This document shows positions 47,319-61,413 of a stretch of 64,000 nt of DNA, in pieces. Source of the DNA: Geothrix campi (GTDB lineage Bacteria > Acidobacteriota > Holophagae > Holophagales > Holophagaceae). The stretch spans positions 485,497 to 549,496 of the forward strand of contig NZ_JANHMP010000003.1 in NCBI RefSeq assembly GCF_024609265.1, read 5' to 3'. The position numbers and the translations under genes are program-made. Position 1 is the stretch's first letter. Each line of letters opens with the position of its first letter. Under the pieces are notes generated by a model, which saw only the letters and a program-made list of their open reading frames with translations, made no database searches and had not been told where the DNA came from.

Positions 47319-47334
47319 TGTGATTCCGCTCACG
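47319..47334. promoter_or_regulatory. CRP-like site between purB and glyA
   Basis: TGTGA-TTCCGC-TCACG matches nine of ten core bases of the CRP consensus TGTGA-n6-TCACA. An overlapping dyad, TCACAG-n8-CTGTGA, lies at 47304-47323. Position relative to a promoter is unknown and no crp gene is in the window. Confidence 0.3.
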
Positions 47335-47398
47335 AAGAGGGTGTCTTGGCGAAGGCCCACCGCGGCTAGGATAGGGGCATCACCCTGGAGCCTCCGCC

Positions 47399-48637
47399 AT
47401 GTACGAAGTGATCCGCTCTTCCGATCCCGCTGTGTTCCAGGCCCTGGAACTGGAGGTGCAGCGCCAGCGGCACCACCTGGAGCTCATCGCGTCGGAGAAC
47501 TACGCCTCCCGGGCCGTCATGCAGACCATGGGCTCCCACTTCACCAACAAGTACGCGGAGGGCTACCCGGGCAAGCGCTACTACGGCGGCTGCAGCCAGG
47601 TGGACATCGTCGAAAACCTCGCCCGCGACCGCGCCAAGCAGATCTTCGGGGCCGAGCACGCCAACGTGCAGCCCCACAGCGGTGCCCAGGCCAACATGGC
47701 CGTCTACCTCGCAGCCCTGAAGCCAGGCGACACCGTCATGGGCCTCGACCTGTCCCATGGCGGGCACCTCACCCACGGGCACCCCCTGAACAGCTCTGGC
47801 ATCCTCTACAAGTTCGTGCCCTACCACGTCCGCAAGGAGGACGAGCGGGTGGACATGGACGAGGTCCGCGACCTGGCCCGGCAGCACCAGCCAAAGATGA
47901 TCGTGGTCGGGGCCTCGGCCTACAGCCGCACCTGGAACTTCCCCCTCTTCCGCGAGATCTGCGACGAGGTGGGCGCTCTGCTCATGGTGGACATGGCCCA
48001 CATCGCGGGCCTCGTCGCCACGGGCCATCACCCCAGCCCCGTGCCCCATGCGGATTATGTCACCACCACCACCCACAAGACCCTGCGCGGCCCCCGCGGT
48101 GGGCTGATTCTCTGCAAGTCGCAGTATGCCAAGGACTTGGATCGCGCGGTCTTCCCGGGCGTCCAGGGCGGGCCCCTCATGCATGTCATCGCCGCCAAGG
48201 CTGTGGCCCTGCACGAGATCATGCAGCCCGACTTCAAGGCCTACAGCGGCCAGGTCATCCGCAACGCCCACGCCCTGGCCAAGGGCCTCCAGGAGCGGGG
48301 CTGGCGCATCGTCAGTGGGGGCACGGACAACCACCTCTTCCTGGTGGACCTGCGCGACCACGACCTCCTGGGCCATGAGGCCGAGACCTGCCTGCACCGG
48401 GCCGGCATGACCACCAACAAGAACGGCATCCCCTTCGACCCCAATCCGCCGCTCAAGCCCTCGGGCGTGCGCCTGGGCAGCCCTGCCCTGACCACCCGCG
48501 GCATGAAGGAGGAGGAGATGGATCAGATCGCCCGCTTCTTCGATGTCACCCTGCGGCACCGGGGCGACGAAAGCACCTTCGCCCGCGTCCGGCAGGAGGT
48601 CTTCCACCTCACCGACCAGTTCCCCATTCCGGAATAG
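47399..48637 (+). CDS. glyA: Serine hydroxymethyltransferase
   Basis: 412 residues. The PLP lysine is Lys227 in [13 protein letters not shown]. The N-terminal [38 protein letters not shown] and [14 protein letters not shown] are family hallmarks. It interconverts serine and glycine and charges tetrahydrofolate with one-carbon units, supplying purine synthesis; purB is the divergent neighbour. A strong terminator follows the stop. Confidence 0.96.
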   Translation: MYEVIRSSDPAVFQALELEVQRQRHHLELIASENYASRAVMQTMGSHFTNKYAEGYPGKRYYGGCSQVDIVENLARDRAKQIFGAEHANVQPHSGAQANMAVYLAALKPGDTVMGLDLSHGGHLTHGHPLNSSGILYKFVPYHVRKEDERVDMDEVRDLARQHQPKMIVVGASAYSRTWNFPLFREICDEVGALLMVDMAHIAGLVATGHHPSPVPHADYVTTTTHKTLRGPRGGLILCKSQYAKDLDRAVFPGVQGGPLMHVIAAKAVALHEIMQPDFKAYSGQVIRNAHALAKGLQERGWRIVSGGTDNHLFLVDLRDHDLLGHEAETCLHRAGMTTNKNGIPFDPNPPLKPSGVRLGSPALTTRGMKEEEMDQIARFFDVTLRHRGDESTFARVRQEVFHLTDQFPIPE

Positions 48638-48665
48638 AGCCGCTCCGGCTCCTTCTGTTCGACCG

Positions 48666-48701
48666 CCGCCAAAACGCCTCGCGTTTTGGCGGTATGTTTT
48701 T
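48666..48701 (+). terminator. Rho-independent terminator of glyA
   Basis: CCGCCAAAACGC and GCGTTTTGGCGG pair perfectly (12 bp) around a CTC loop and are followed by TATGTTTTT. This is the cleanest intrinsic terminator in the window, 28 bases after the glyA stop. Confidence 0.9.
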
Positions 48702-48712
48702 CAGGGGTGGAT

Positions 48713-49144
48713 ATGTTCGCGGCGGATGGGTTGTTCGTGTACGGGGCGCTGCGGGAGGGCGGGTCGAACCACGCCTGGCTGCAGCGAACCCACCCGGAGG
48801 GCCTCACCCGGGCCTGGGTGGGGGGGCGGCTCTTCCACCTGCCCACAGGCTACCCCGCCCTGGTGCCGGGCCCTGATCCCGCGGAGCCACCGCCCGGCCC
48901 CGGCTGGGTGCGGGGGGACTTTGTGGGCTATGAGGACGACGACGATCTGGAGTGCGCCCTGGCCGACCTGGATGCCCTGGAGGGCGTGGCGGAGGATCTC
49001 TTCAGCCGCGAGCTCCTGCCCGTGACCCTCGAAGGGGGGCAACAGTACCACGCCTGGGTTTATGTGTTCCATGTGGAACGCCTCCCCCGGCTGGAGCGGG
49101 AGGCCGTGGAGCTACCGGATGGAGACTGGGCGGCCTACCTGTAG
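48713..49144 (+). CDS. Gamma-glutamylcyclotransferase-like (AIG2/GGCT fold) protein
   Basis: 143 residues from the ATG at 48713. The FVYGALREGG opening is the family's Y-G-x-L substrate loop, and LDALEGV contains the putative catalytic glutamate. Members cyclise gamma-glutamyl compounds or process gamma-glutamylamines; the exact substrate is open. An upstream in-frame ATG at 48686 lies inside the glyA terminator and is rejected. Confidence 0.78.
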   Translation: MFAADGLFVYGALREGGSNHAWLQRTHPEGLTRAWVGGRLFHLPTGYPALVPGPDPAEPPPGPGWVRGDFVGYEDDDDLECALADLDALEGVAEDLFSRELLPVTLEGGQQYHAWVYVFHVERLPRLEREAVELPDGDWAAYL

Positions 49145-49171
49145 GGCCCAAGTGACGTTCCGTGCGGGCAA

Positions 49172-49200
49172 GTAAAGGACCGGCTTTGCCGGCCCTTTAC
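49172..49200. terminator. Hairpin between convergent GGCT-like gene and gyrA
   Basis: GTAAAGGACCGGC and GCCGGCCCTTTAC pair at 12 of 13 positions around TTT. There is no U-tract on either side. A second, wider repeat (GGGGGTCC at 49203-49210 with GGACCCCC at 49265-49272) lies beside it. Likely a bidirectional end signal. Confidence 0.55.
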
Positions 49201-49285
49201 GCGGGGGTCCGGGGGTGTGCGCGCAGCGCGACCTTAGATCCTTGCAACGCATGCCTGGCGAGGGGGACCCCCGGAGAATGTCACC

Positions 49286-51892
<2,607 letters not shown>

Positions 51893-51946
51893 GGGTTTCC
51901 CGGTGTTCTACGTGGAACTCTGCTCGACATCCTGCAAAAACAGAAC

Positions 51947-54517
<2,571 letters not shown>

Positions 54518-54565
54518 TCACTTGGTTGGGTACGGTGGGATGCGGTGCGGTGCTGCGGGCGCCGA

Positions 54566-55699
54566 TCAGGCGGTGGCGCTGGTGGCGAAACGGACGGGCA
54601 TGAGGACGTAGCGGAAGCTGAAGTCTTCGAGGCTGGGGGACATGAAGACGCCCTGACCCACTTCGTCTTTGAACTGGTAGACGACCTCCTCGCCCGGGAG
54701 CCGCTCCAGAAGTTCCGTGAGGTAGTCGATGTTGAAGGCCAGCTCGAAGGGCTGTTCCTCGCCCGTGAAGGGCAGTGTGGCCTGGTTCACGCCTTCGTCG
54801 GGGTGCTGGAAGACCGTGCGAAGGTTGGGGAATTCGTAGAACAGGCGCACGTTCTTGTTGTAGTCATCCTTCTTCAGGCCCACGAAGCGGAGGGTGCGGA
54901 GGAAGACCTCGCGATCCATGATGACGCGCTTGGGCAGTTCGGCCGGCAGCACCTTTTCGTAGGCGGGGTAGTTGCCCGTGACGAGGCGGGTGCTGAATTT
55001 CAGGCCCGGCTGATCGAGGAAGAGCGTCGTGCCATCCCAGCAGAGTTCCACCTCGCCCTCGTCGCCGAGCAGCGTGGGGATGAGGTCCAGGGCCCGCTTG
55101 GGCACGATGAGGCGGACTTCATCCTTCAGCTTCGTGTCGCAGGGGACCTCGGCCACGGCGAGCCGGAACCCGTCGGTGGAGACCACGCGCACATGGTGCT
55201 TGGACAGATGCACGAGCACCGCGGACAGGGTGGGCTTGGTGGCGTCCTTGCTGACGGCGATGGAGCCGAGCTGGATGGCCCGCTTGAACCGCAGGACGGG
55301 GATCTTCACGACAGGAAGCTGTTTGCTGGGCCCTGGCAGCTCCGGAAAGCCCTCTCCGGGCTGGATGTTGTGTTCGGAGTTCATGCCCTTCGCGCGGAGC
55401 CACAGACGGCCCCCAGCGTCCGGGCATTCCAGGCTGAGGATCCCTTCCGGGAACACCCGCACGGTCTCGATGAACTTCTTGCCGGGTACCGCCATGGTCC
55501 ACTCGCCCTGCCCCTCGCCGGGCACCGTGGCCTCGAAGGCCAGCTCCATGTCCGTGGCCTTGAGCACCACCTCCTTGGGCCGCACGTCCACGAGGATGTG
55601 CTGGAGGATGGGCAGCGTGACCCGGCGGTCCAAGGCGTGCTTCAGGATCCCCAGGGTGCGATCCAGACGATCCTTGGAAACCTGTAACTGAAGACTCAT
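54566..55699 (-). CDS. dnaN: DNA polymerase III beta subunit (sliding clamp)
   Basis: 377 residues, the normal clamp length, with three similar domains. Typical segments are LPILQHILVDV near the start, the DGFRLAVAEVP strand, and the C-terminal YVLMPVR ending used for partner binding. It forms the ring that tethers polymerase to DNA. It is downstream of dnaA in the same direction, with the candidate origin between them. Confidence 0.96.
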   Translation of the reverse strand: MSLQLQVSKDRLDRTLGILKHALDRRVTLPILQHILVDVRPKEVVLKATDMELAFEATVPGEGQGEWTMAVPGKKFIETVRVFPEGILSLECPDAGGRLWLRAKGMNSEHNIQPGEGFPELPGPSKQLPVVKIPVLRFKRAIQLGSIAVSKDATKPTLSAVLVHLSKHHVRVVSTDGFRLAVAEVPCDTKLKDEVRLIVPKRALDLIPTLLGDEGEVELCWDGTTLFLDQPGLKFSTRLVTGNYPAYEKVLPAELPKRVIMDREVFLRTLRFVGLKKDDYNKNVRLFYEFPNLRTVFQHPDEGVNQATLPFTGEEQPFELAFNIDYLTELLERLPGEEVVYQFKDEVGQGVFMSPSLEDFSFRYVLMPVRFATSATA

Positions 55700-55913
55700 G
55701 AATCACCCTTGATGATGCTGAAGCCCAGGACAACCTGTGGAATGACGTCTCAAAGCCCTATTCTACCGGAGTTTCCCCGCACGGGACAGGCTGTGGAGAG
55801 CCCCTGTGGTGGTGTGGAACCAAGGGGTCGTGCCGGCTTTGCGGAAGCGCCCGGGCTGGCTTGTGGATTCGGAGCGCCCTCGTCCTGCGGAAAACGATGT
55901 AACACTCTTTTTA
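55700..55913. other. Candidate oriC between dnaA and dnaN
   Basis: The 214-base gap has five TGTGG-type sites in the same orientation: 55736 (TGTGGAATG), 55792, 55805, 55813 and 55862 (TGTGGATTC, seven of nine to a DnaA box). An AT-rich run at about 55890-55916 could be the unwinding element. Genes point away on both sides (dnaA-dnaN-gyrB-gyrA left, rpmH onward right), as at bidirectional origins. No perfect DnaA box is present. Confidence 0.5.
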
Positions 55914-57290
55914 TCAATGAATGCTATTCAATAGGGCCTGGACCATCCTGTGGAAATCAGGATCCCGCTTCATGCGCTCGCGCACCGAGTCGATGGCGTT
56001 CATGACGGTGGAGTGGTGCATGCTGAAAGAACGCCCGATGTCGGTGAATGGCGCGGATGCGATCTCCCGGGCGAGGTACATGGCCACTTGGCGAGGCACC
56101 AGAACGGCCTGCTGACGCGACCGCTTTTTCATCAGATCCACGAAGGAGAGGTTGAAGGTCTCCGCGGTCATCCGGTAGATCCGCTCGGGAGGCACGGCGG
56201 CGGTGGGCTCCTCCCCGCTCTGCCCCTGGAAGGCCGCGTGAGCCACCTCGAGGGTGGGCGGCACGCCGATGAGGCTGGCCTGGAAGATGACCCGGGTGAG
56301 GAAGCCCTCCAGGTCCCGCACGCTGCCCTTGGCCTTGTGGGCGATGAAGGTAAGCACATCCTCGGGGATGGGCGGGACGCTCTTGAAATCCGCGTCCTCC
56401 AGCTTCTTCTTCAGGATGGCGATGCGGGTCTCGAAATCCGGGGGCTGGATGTCGGCGGTGAGGCCCCATTTGAAGCGGGTGATGAGCCGCTCGTGGCAGC
56501 CCTCCAGGCGCTGCGGGGGCTTGTCCGACGTGAGGACGATCTGCTTCCCGTGCTGGAGCAGGTACTCCAGGACGTAGAAGATCTCCTCCTGGGTCCGCTC
56601 CATCTTTCCGAGGGTCTGCACGTCATCCAGCAGCAGCACATCGTTCTGCTGGTACTTTTTGCGCATCGGCTCGGTGTTCTTGGCCTTGATGGCCACGGTG
56701 AGTTCGTTGAAGAAATTGTCCACCTTGAGGTAGGCCACCCGGAGCCGGGGATCCCGCGCCAACAGGCCCTTGCCGATGCCCACCATGAGGTGCGTCTTGC
56801 CGAGGCCGGCGCCGCCGTAGATGAACAGCGGGTTCATGCTGAGGGGCGTGGCGGCCTTGCCATAGCTGTCCACCACGGCCTTGGCCGCGGCGAAGGCCAG
56901 CTGGCTGCCCGGGCCCACCACGAAACGGTCCAGCGTGTACCGGTTGAAGAGGTAGGGGAAGGCGGTGGGCGCCTCCACCGCGGGATGGCTGCCGGATTCG
57001 TGCTTCCTCGGCTGGGGCCGCGCCTCCACAGCCGGGGCTCCCGAGACCAGGAACACCAGGTGCAGATCCGCGAGGCCGCCCTGCGCCAGGGCATCGTTGA
57101 ACTCCTCGGGCAGCTGCTGCTCGATCCAGAGCTTCGCCGCCGCGCTCGGAACCTGGATCCACAGGGTTCCGTCCTCCACCTTCACGGGCGAGCAGGGCGC
57201 GATCCACTCCTTGAAGCTGGCTTCGGGGAGGAGTTTGGACAGTCCAAGGCGGATGGTGTCCCAAAGGGCGGTGGGATCGGCGGAGCGCAT
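55914..57290 (-). CDS. dnaA: Chromosomal replication initiator DnaA
   Basis: 458 residues from the ATG at 57290; a GTG frame to 57416 adds 42 residues without similarity to the family start (LWDTIRLGLSKLLPEASFKEWIAP). Domain III has Walker A GGAGLGKTH and Walker B LLLDDVQ. Domain IV ends with PRQVAMYLAREIASAPFTDIGRSFSMHHSTVMNAI, the DnaA-box-binding signature. It opens the origin and loads the helicase. Confidence 0.96.
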   Translation of the reverse strand: MRSADPTALWDTIRLGLSKLLPEASFKEWIAPCSPVKVEDGTLWIQVPSAAAKLWIEQQLPEEFNDALAQGGLADLHLVFLVSGAPAVEARPQPRKHESGSHPAVEAPTAFPYLFNRYTLDRFVVGPGSQLAFAAAKAVVDSYGKAATPLSMNPLFIYGGAGLGKTHLMVGIGKGLLARDPRLRVAYLKVDNFFNELTVAIKAKNTEPMRKKYQQNDVLLLDDVQTLGKMERTQEEIFYVLEYLLQHGKQIVLTSDKPPQRLEGCHERLITRFKWGLTADIQPPDFETRIAILKKKLEDADFKSVPPIPEDVLTFIAHKAKGSVRDLEGFLTRVIFQASLIGVPPTLEVAHAAFQGQSGEEPTAAVPPERIYRMTAETFNLSFVDLMKKRSRQQAVLVPRQVAMYLAREIASAPFTDIGRSFSMHHSTVMNAIDSVRERMKRDPDFHRMVQALLNSIH

Positions 57291-57523
57291 GAGTTCACCG
57301 GGTGCGGTGGTGGAGCGACAGACGTGGCAAGGGGGGCGCAGGCACGCAACCTCGGGGGCGGGCTTCGCTCGCCACCGGCCACGGGAGACTCGCGGGGGGG
57401 ACCCCAAATCTAGCACCCCCAGGGGTGGATGGGAGGATGGAAATGCCCTTGAGCGGCGGGTCCTCCGCTGATACCCTCGAAGGTTCGTCCTCCTCCCCGG
57501 GAGGGGACCCCCGAGGTGGAACC
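57291..57523. other. Divergent dnaA/rpmH control region
   Basis: A 233-base GC-rich gap from which dnaA and the rpmH operon diverge, so it must hold both promoters. I see no DnaA-box-like site and no clear -35/-10 pair. Short G/C runs (GGGGGGG near 57394 and CCCCC/GGGG around 57415) could fold. Confidence 0.5.
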
Positions 57524-57658
57524 ATGAAGCGCACCTTTCAGCCCAACAATCGCCGCCGCGCGAAGACCCACGGCTTCCTGAGCCGCATGAAGACCAAGAA
57601 CGGCCGTCTGGTGCTCAAGCGCCGCCGCGCAAAGGGCCGCCACGTCCTGGCGGTCTAA
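57524..57658 (+). CDS. rpmH: 50S ribosomal protein L34
   Basis: 44 residues, the standard L34 length, sequence [18 protein letters not shown] onward with [20 protein letters not shown]. It is the classic first gene of the rpmH-rnpA-yidC block beside dnaA. The ATG lies behind GAGGTGG. Confidence 0.98.
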   Translation: MKRTFQPNNRRRAKTHGFLSRMKTKNGRLVLKRRRAKGRHVLAV

Positions 57659-57668
57659 CGCGGGTCCC

Positions 57669-58037
57669 GTGATCTTCAAGGGCCACTTCCGCACGGTCCG
57701 CCACAAGGACCATGCGGTGCCCACGCCCCTGCCCCGGCCCCTGCTGGGGCATGATGCGTATCTGGATATCCGCGCCTGGCGCCAGTCCAGTGGAACCGGG
57801 CCCCTGCTGCTCGTGACCTCCCCCCGGAAGACCGGTCCGGCCGTCCGCCGCAACCGCTTCCGCCGCCAGGTCCGCATGGCCTTCCTGTCGCTTTCCGGGC
57901 GCCTCGCCGACCAGCCCTGGGTCGTCTGGGTGCGCCCCGCACGCAGCGCCCCGCCCCTTGACCGGCTCACCCTCCGGGATATCGAGGGCCAGCTTGCGCT
58001 GGCCCTGCGCCGTCTCCCCCCCACGGACACGCCATGA
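57669..58037 (+). CDS. rnpA: Ribonuclease P protein component
   Basis: 122 residues with a GTG start 10 bases after rpmH. The conserved RNR-type motif is present as KTGPAVRRNRFRRQVR (residues about 55-70); the N-terminal FRTVRHKDHA pattern also fits. It binds the RNase P RNA for tRNA 5' processing. The sequence is otherwise divergent. The stop overlaps the yidC start (ATGA). Confidence 0.88.
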   Translation: MIFKGHFRTVRHKDHAVPTPLPRPLLGHDAYLDIRAWRQSSGTGPLLLVTSPRKTGPAVRRNRFRRQVRMAFLSLSGRLADQPWVVWVRPARSAPPLDRLTLRDIEGQLALALRRLPPTDTP

Positions 58038-59590
58038 AAAACCGCAATGTCCTCTACTTCGTCATCGGCAGCGTGATCCTGCTGGCCGCCCAGTTCTGGC
58101 TCAGCTCGCGCTACGCCAAGCCGGTGCCGGCCGCGCAGGCGCAAACACAGACCCAGCCGACCCCCGCCGAGGCCGCCAAGCCCCAGGTCCCCGCGCCGAC
58201 CCCCGCCGTTCCTGCCGCCCAGGGTTCCCTCCAGCCCGGGACCAAGGCCGCGGATCCGGCCGCCGTGCACACCCTGGTCACGACGGACTTCCGCCTGACC
58301 TGGCAGGTGGCCACGGGCGCCCTGAAGCAGGCCACCTGGCTCCAGGACGGCACCCAGTTCTTCCCGGACGCCTTCGCGGGCCTCGGCGCCTTCCAGGGCG
58401 CGGGCTTCGAGACGGTGCGCGAAGAGAAGGGCGCCGAGAGCACCGCGGTCGTCTTCGAAAACGCCAGCGGGGATCGCCTGGCCTACCACGTGCCCCAGAA
58501 GGGCTTCGAGCTCCGCGTGGAGGGACTTTCCCCGGGGAAGGCCGCCCTCCAGCTGGTGGCCAACCCCACCAGCGACGAGCCCGTGAAGCACCTAGGCCGC
58601 GTCTTCACCCTCTCCGAGAAATCCGTCAACGCCGTGACCTGGGCCGAGACGCTGCACGACCCCTTCTTCAGCTTCCTGGGCGCCAAGCGCAAGGAACTGC
58701 CGCCCACCGCCGCCCGTCTGGGCCTGGACGCGGGCGTGGAGAAGGATGCCAAGAGCCAGCGCAACCACTACTTCGCCGCCCTGTGGAAGCTGCCCGTCCC
58801 GGCGGGTCGCGACGCCTCCGGCTACCAGCTGCTGCCCCAGAACGGGCGCCTGGAAGCCTCCCTCTACCTGGGCCCCAAGCAGGCGGAGCCGCTGCTCGCC
58901 TTCGAGAAGCCCTTCACGCGCGTCATCGACTACGGCTTCTTCGGGGCCGTGGCGCAGCTGCTCTTCTGGATGCTCCGCATGGTCTTCCGCGTGGTGGGCA
59001 ACTGGGGCTGGGCCATCGTGCTCTTCACGGTGATCATCCGCCTGGCCACCTGGCACCTGAACACCAAGCAGACCATCTCCATGCTGCGCATGAAGGATTT
59101 CGAGCCGCACCAGAAGGCCCTCCAGGCCAAGTACGAGAAGTTCGGCGGCGATATGACGAAGAAGGCCGAGATGCAGAAGGAGCTCATGGCCCTCTACAAG
59201 AAGAATGGCCACAACCCCATGGGCGGCTGCCTGCCCATGCTGCTGCAGATGCCCATCTTCCTGGCTCTCTGGTCCATGCTGAACGCCGTCTTCGAGCTGC
59301 GCCACGCGCCCTTCTTCGGCTGGATCACCGATCTGTCCGCCAAGGATCCCTACTACATCTTCCCGGTGCTCATGGGCGCGTCCATGTTCGCCCAGCAGGC
59401 CATGACGCCCGCCGTGGGCGATCCCGCCCAGCGCAAGATGATGCTGGTGCTCATGCCCGCGATGATGACCTTCTTCTTCGCGCAGAGCCCCGCCGGGCTT
59501 ACGATCTACTACTTCGTGTTCAACATGATCGGCCTCGGCCAGACCTGGTGGATCATGCGGACCTACCAGCCCCAGCCCATCAAGGTCTAG
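58034..59590 (+). CDS. yidC: Membrane protein insertase YidC
   Basis: 518 residues. It has an N-terminal membrane helix (NVLYFVIGSVILLAAQFWL), an Ala/Pro/Gln linker, a periplasmic beta domain to about residue 300, then the Oxa1 core with five helices. WGWAIVLFTVIIRLATWHLN contains the hydrophilic-groove arginine, followed by the cytosolic hairpin and NPMGGCLPMLLQMPIFLALW. The large periplasmic domain is typical of diderm bacteria. It is coupled to rnpA by a four-base overlap. Confidence 0.95.
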   Translation: MKNRNVLYFVIGSVILLAAQFWLSSRYAKPVPAAQAQTQTQPTPAEAAKPQVPAPTPAVPAAQGSLQPGTKAADPAAVHTLVTTDFRLTWQVATGALKQATWLQDGTQFFPDAFAGLGAFQGAGFETVREEKGAESTAVVFENASGDRLAYHVPQKGFELRVEGLSPGKAALQLVANPTSDEPVKHLGRVFTLSEKSVNAVTWAETLHDPFFSFLGAKRKELPPTAARLGLDAGVEKDAKSQRNHYFAALWKLPVPAGRDASGYQLLPQNGRLEASLYLGPKQAEPLLAFEKPFTRVIDYGFFGAVAQLLFWMLRMVFRVVGNWGWAIVLFTVIIRLATWHLNTKQTISMLRMKDFEPHQKALQAKYEKFGGDMTKKAEMQKELMALYKKNGHNPMGGCLPMLLQMPIFLALWSMLNAVFELRHAPFFGWITDLSAKDPYYIFPVLMGASMFAQQAMTPAVGDPAQRKMMLVLMPAMMTFFFAQSPAGLTIYYFVFNMIGLGQTWWIMRTYQPQPIKV

Positions 59591-59600
59591 GAGTCCAGCC

Positions 59601-60065
59601 ATGCGGAAGAGCAGCGCCAGCCTGGAATCCGTACCCGAACTCATCACCCGCTGGATGGCCCAGCTCGGCCTGTCCGTGGAGGCGAAGCCCGCGCCCTCGG
59701 GCGACGAGGAGGCCTTCCCCAACCGCCTGGCCGTCTCCGGTCCCGATGCCGGCTGGCTCGCCGCCGACCGGGGCGCGGGCCTGGACGCCCTCCAGTTCCT
59801 GGTCCACGAAGCCCAGGGCGAGCGCGACGACACCCGGCTGGCCTACCTGGATGTGAAGGGCGCGCGCCTCTTCCGCATGCAGGAGGTCATGGCCATGGGC
59901 CGCTTTGCCGCCGACAAGGCCCGCGAACTAGGCAGCCACACCCTGGGTGCCCTGAGCGCCCGCGAACGCCGCTGGGTGCACCTGGTGGTGAGCCGCGAAG
60001 AGGGCCTGGGCACCGAGAGCGAAGGCACCGGCACCTTCAAACCCGTGAAGGTGTTCCGGAAGTAG
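59601..60065 (+). CDS. Jag/KhpB-like RNA-binding protein
   Basis: 154 residues. A KH-like region (residues about 10-85, with a GPDAGWLAADRGAGLDALQFLVHEA segment replacing the usual GxxG loop) is followed by an R3H domain with the GALSARERRWVHLVV pattern. The Jag N-terminal domain is missing. Placement between yidC and mnmE is the standard position for jag. It binds RNA and affects cell envelope processes in other bacteria. Confidence 0.82.
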   Translation: MRKSSASLESVPELITRWMAQLGLSVEAKPAPSGDEEAFPNRLAVSGPDAGWLAADRGAGLDALQFLVHEAQGERDDTRLAYLDVKGARLFRMQEVMAMGRFAADKARELGSHTLGALSARERRWVHLVVSREEGLGTESEGTGTFKPVKVFRK

Positions 60066-60074
60066 ACTGGCCCG

Positions 60075-61379
60075 GTGCCCACCACCGATCCCATCTGCGC
60101 TCCGGCCACCCCGCCCATCCCGTCGGCGGTGGCGCTGGTGCGCATCTCCGGCGTCGGCTTGGCGGCGGTTCTCCGGCCCCTCCTGAGCCTCCCCGAGCCC
60201 CGCGTGGCCTCGCTGCGCACCCTGCGCTGGGGCGGGTTCCAAGAGAAGGCCCTGGTGTTGTCCTTTCCTGCCCCCGCCAGCTATACGGGCGAGGATCTGG
60301 TGGAGCTGCAGGTGCACGGGAATCCGCTGCTGGTGCGGCGCCTGGTGGCCCACCTCGGCACCCTGGGGATCCGCCTGGCGGAACCGGGCGAGTTCACCCG
60401 ACGCGCGCTCCTGAACGGCAAGCAGGGGCTGCTGGAGGCCGAGGCCCTGCGGGACCTGGTGGCCGCCGAGACCGACACGCAGATCCGACTGGCCCAGGCC
60501 CGGGCCGGGGCCCTGCCGTCCTGGCTCCAGGATGCGCGCCAGGTGCTGGCCCCCTGGGTGGCTCGGGCCGAGGCGGCGGTGGACTATGGCGAGGAAGAGG
60601 GCATCTTGTTGGATCTCTTGACCTTGAATCAAAGTCTGGCCGCCGTTCGGCAGCGGTTCCACGTGGAACAATCCCGTGCCCGGGCGGCCCGGCACCTGCA
60701 GGATGGTCTCCGCCTCGCCCTGGTGGGCCGCCCCAATGCCGGGAAGAGCACCCTCTTCAACGCTCTGGCCGGGGAGGATCGCGCCATCGTCACCGATATC
60801 CCCGGGACGACGCGGGATGTGCTGGAGGTGCGCTGCGAGTGGCGGGGCCTGCCCCTCCGCCTGTACGACACCGCCGGATTGCGCAGCACGGAGGATCCCG
60901 TGGAGCGCCTCGGCGTGGCCCGGGTGCGCCCCGTCCTGGAAGGCGCGGACCTAGTCCTGCATCTCTGGCCGACCCAGGACCAGGACCCGGACCCGGTCCT
61001 CCAGGCGGCCCTGGCCCCCTTCACGGGAAAGGTCCTGGAGGTGCGCACCTTCGCGGATCTGGCGGAAGTCCCGGGCGTGGCCATCGCCGCGCACCGGGGG
61101 GAGCTGGATGCCCTGGAGGTGGCCCTCAAGGAACGGATCCTGGGGGGCCTAGCTCCGGATGCCTGTCTGGGGGCCCTGGCCACCGACCGGCAGGTGGCCC
61201 TCCTGGACGAGCTGGCCCGTCAGTTGGATCTGCTGGCCGAGCTGGAACCCGGGGGCCCTCCCGAACTGCCCGCCTCCCTGTTGCAGGGGGCCTGGGGCCT
61301 CCTGGCCCGGCTCACGGGGGAGGACCGGGCCGAGCGCACCCTGGATGAACTCTTCAGCGGCTTCTGTCTCGGGAAATAG
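60075..61379 (+). CDS. mnmE: tRNA modification GTPase MnmE
   Basis: 434 residues with a GTG start. It has the N-terminal folate-binding domain (SYTGEDLVELQVHGNPLLV), then the helical domain with an inserted G domain: G1 GRPNAGKST, G2 TDIPGTTRDV, G3 DTAGLRS. The C-terminal CLGK carries the catalytic cysteine. With MnmG it modifies U34 of certain tRNAs. The G4 base-recognition motif NKxD reads TFAD at residues 325-328, losing the usual Asn and Lys. The gene sits 10 bases after jag. Confidence 0.92.
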   Translation: MPTTDPICAPATPPIPSAVALVRISGVGLAAVLRPLLSLPEPRVASLRTLRWGGFQEKALVLSFPAPASYTGEDLVELQVHGNPLLVRRLVAHLGTLGIRLAEPGEFTRRALLNGKQGLLEAEALRDLVAAETDTQIRLAQARAGALPSWLQDARQVLAPWVARAEAAVDYGEEEGILLDLLTLNQSLAAVRQRFHVEQSRARAARHLQDGLRLALVGRPNAGKSTLFNALAGEDRAIVTDIPGTTRDVLEVRCEWRGLPLRLYDTAGLRSTEDPVERLGVARVRPVLEGADLVLHLWPTQDQDPDPVLQAALAPFTGKVLEVRTFADLAEVPGVAIAAHRGELDALEVALKERILGGLAPDACLGALATDRQVALLDELARQLDLLAELEPGGPPELPASLLQGAWGLLARLTGEDRAERTLDELFSGFCLGK

Positions 61380-61413
61380 GGCCGCCGAAGTAGACTGGCC
61401 CGAAGGGGGGCGC

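Noticed and set aside
47281-47398. Possible glycine or folate riboswitch upstream of glyA
   Set aside because: No recognisable aptamer core; only dyad sites were seen.
57291-57416. GTG-initiated 42-residue extension of DnaA
   Set aside because: The extra residues show no DnaA similarity; the ATG at 57290 leads directly into domain I.
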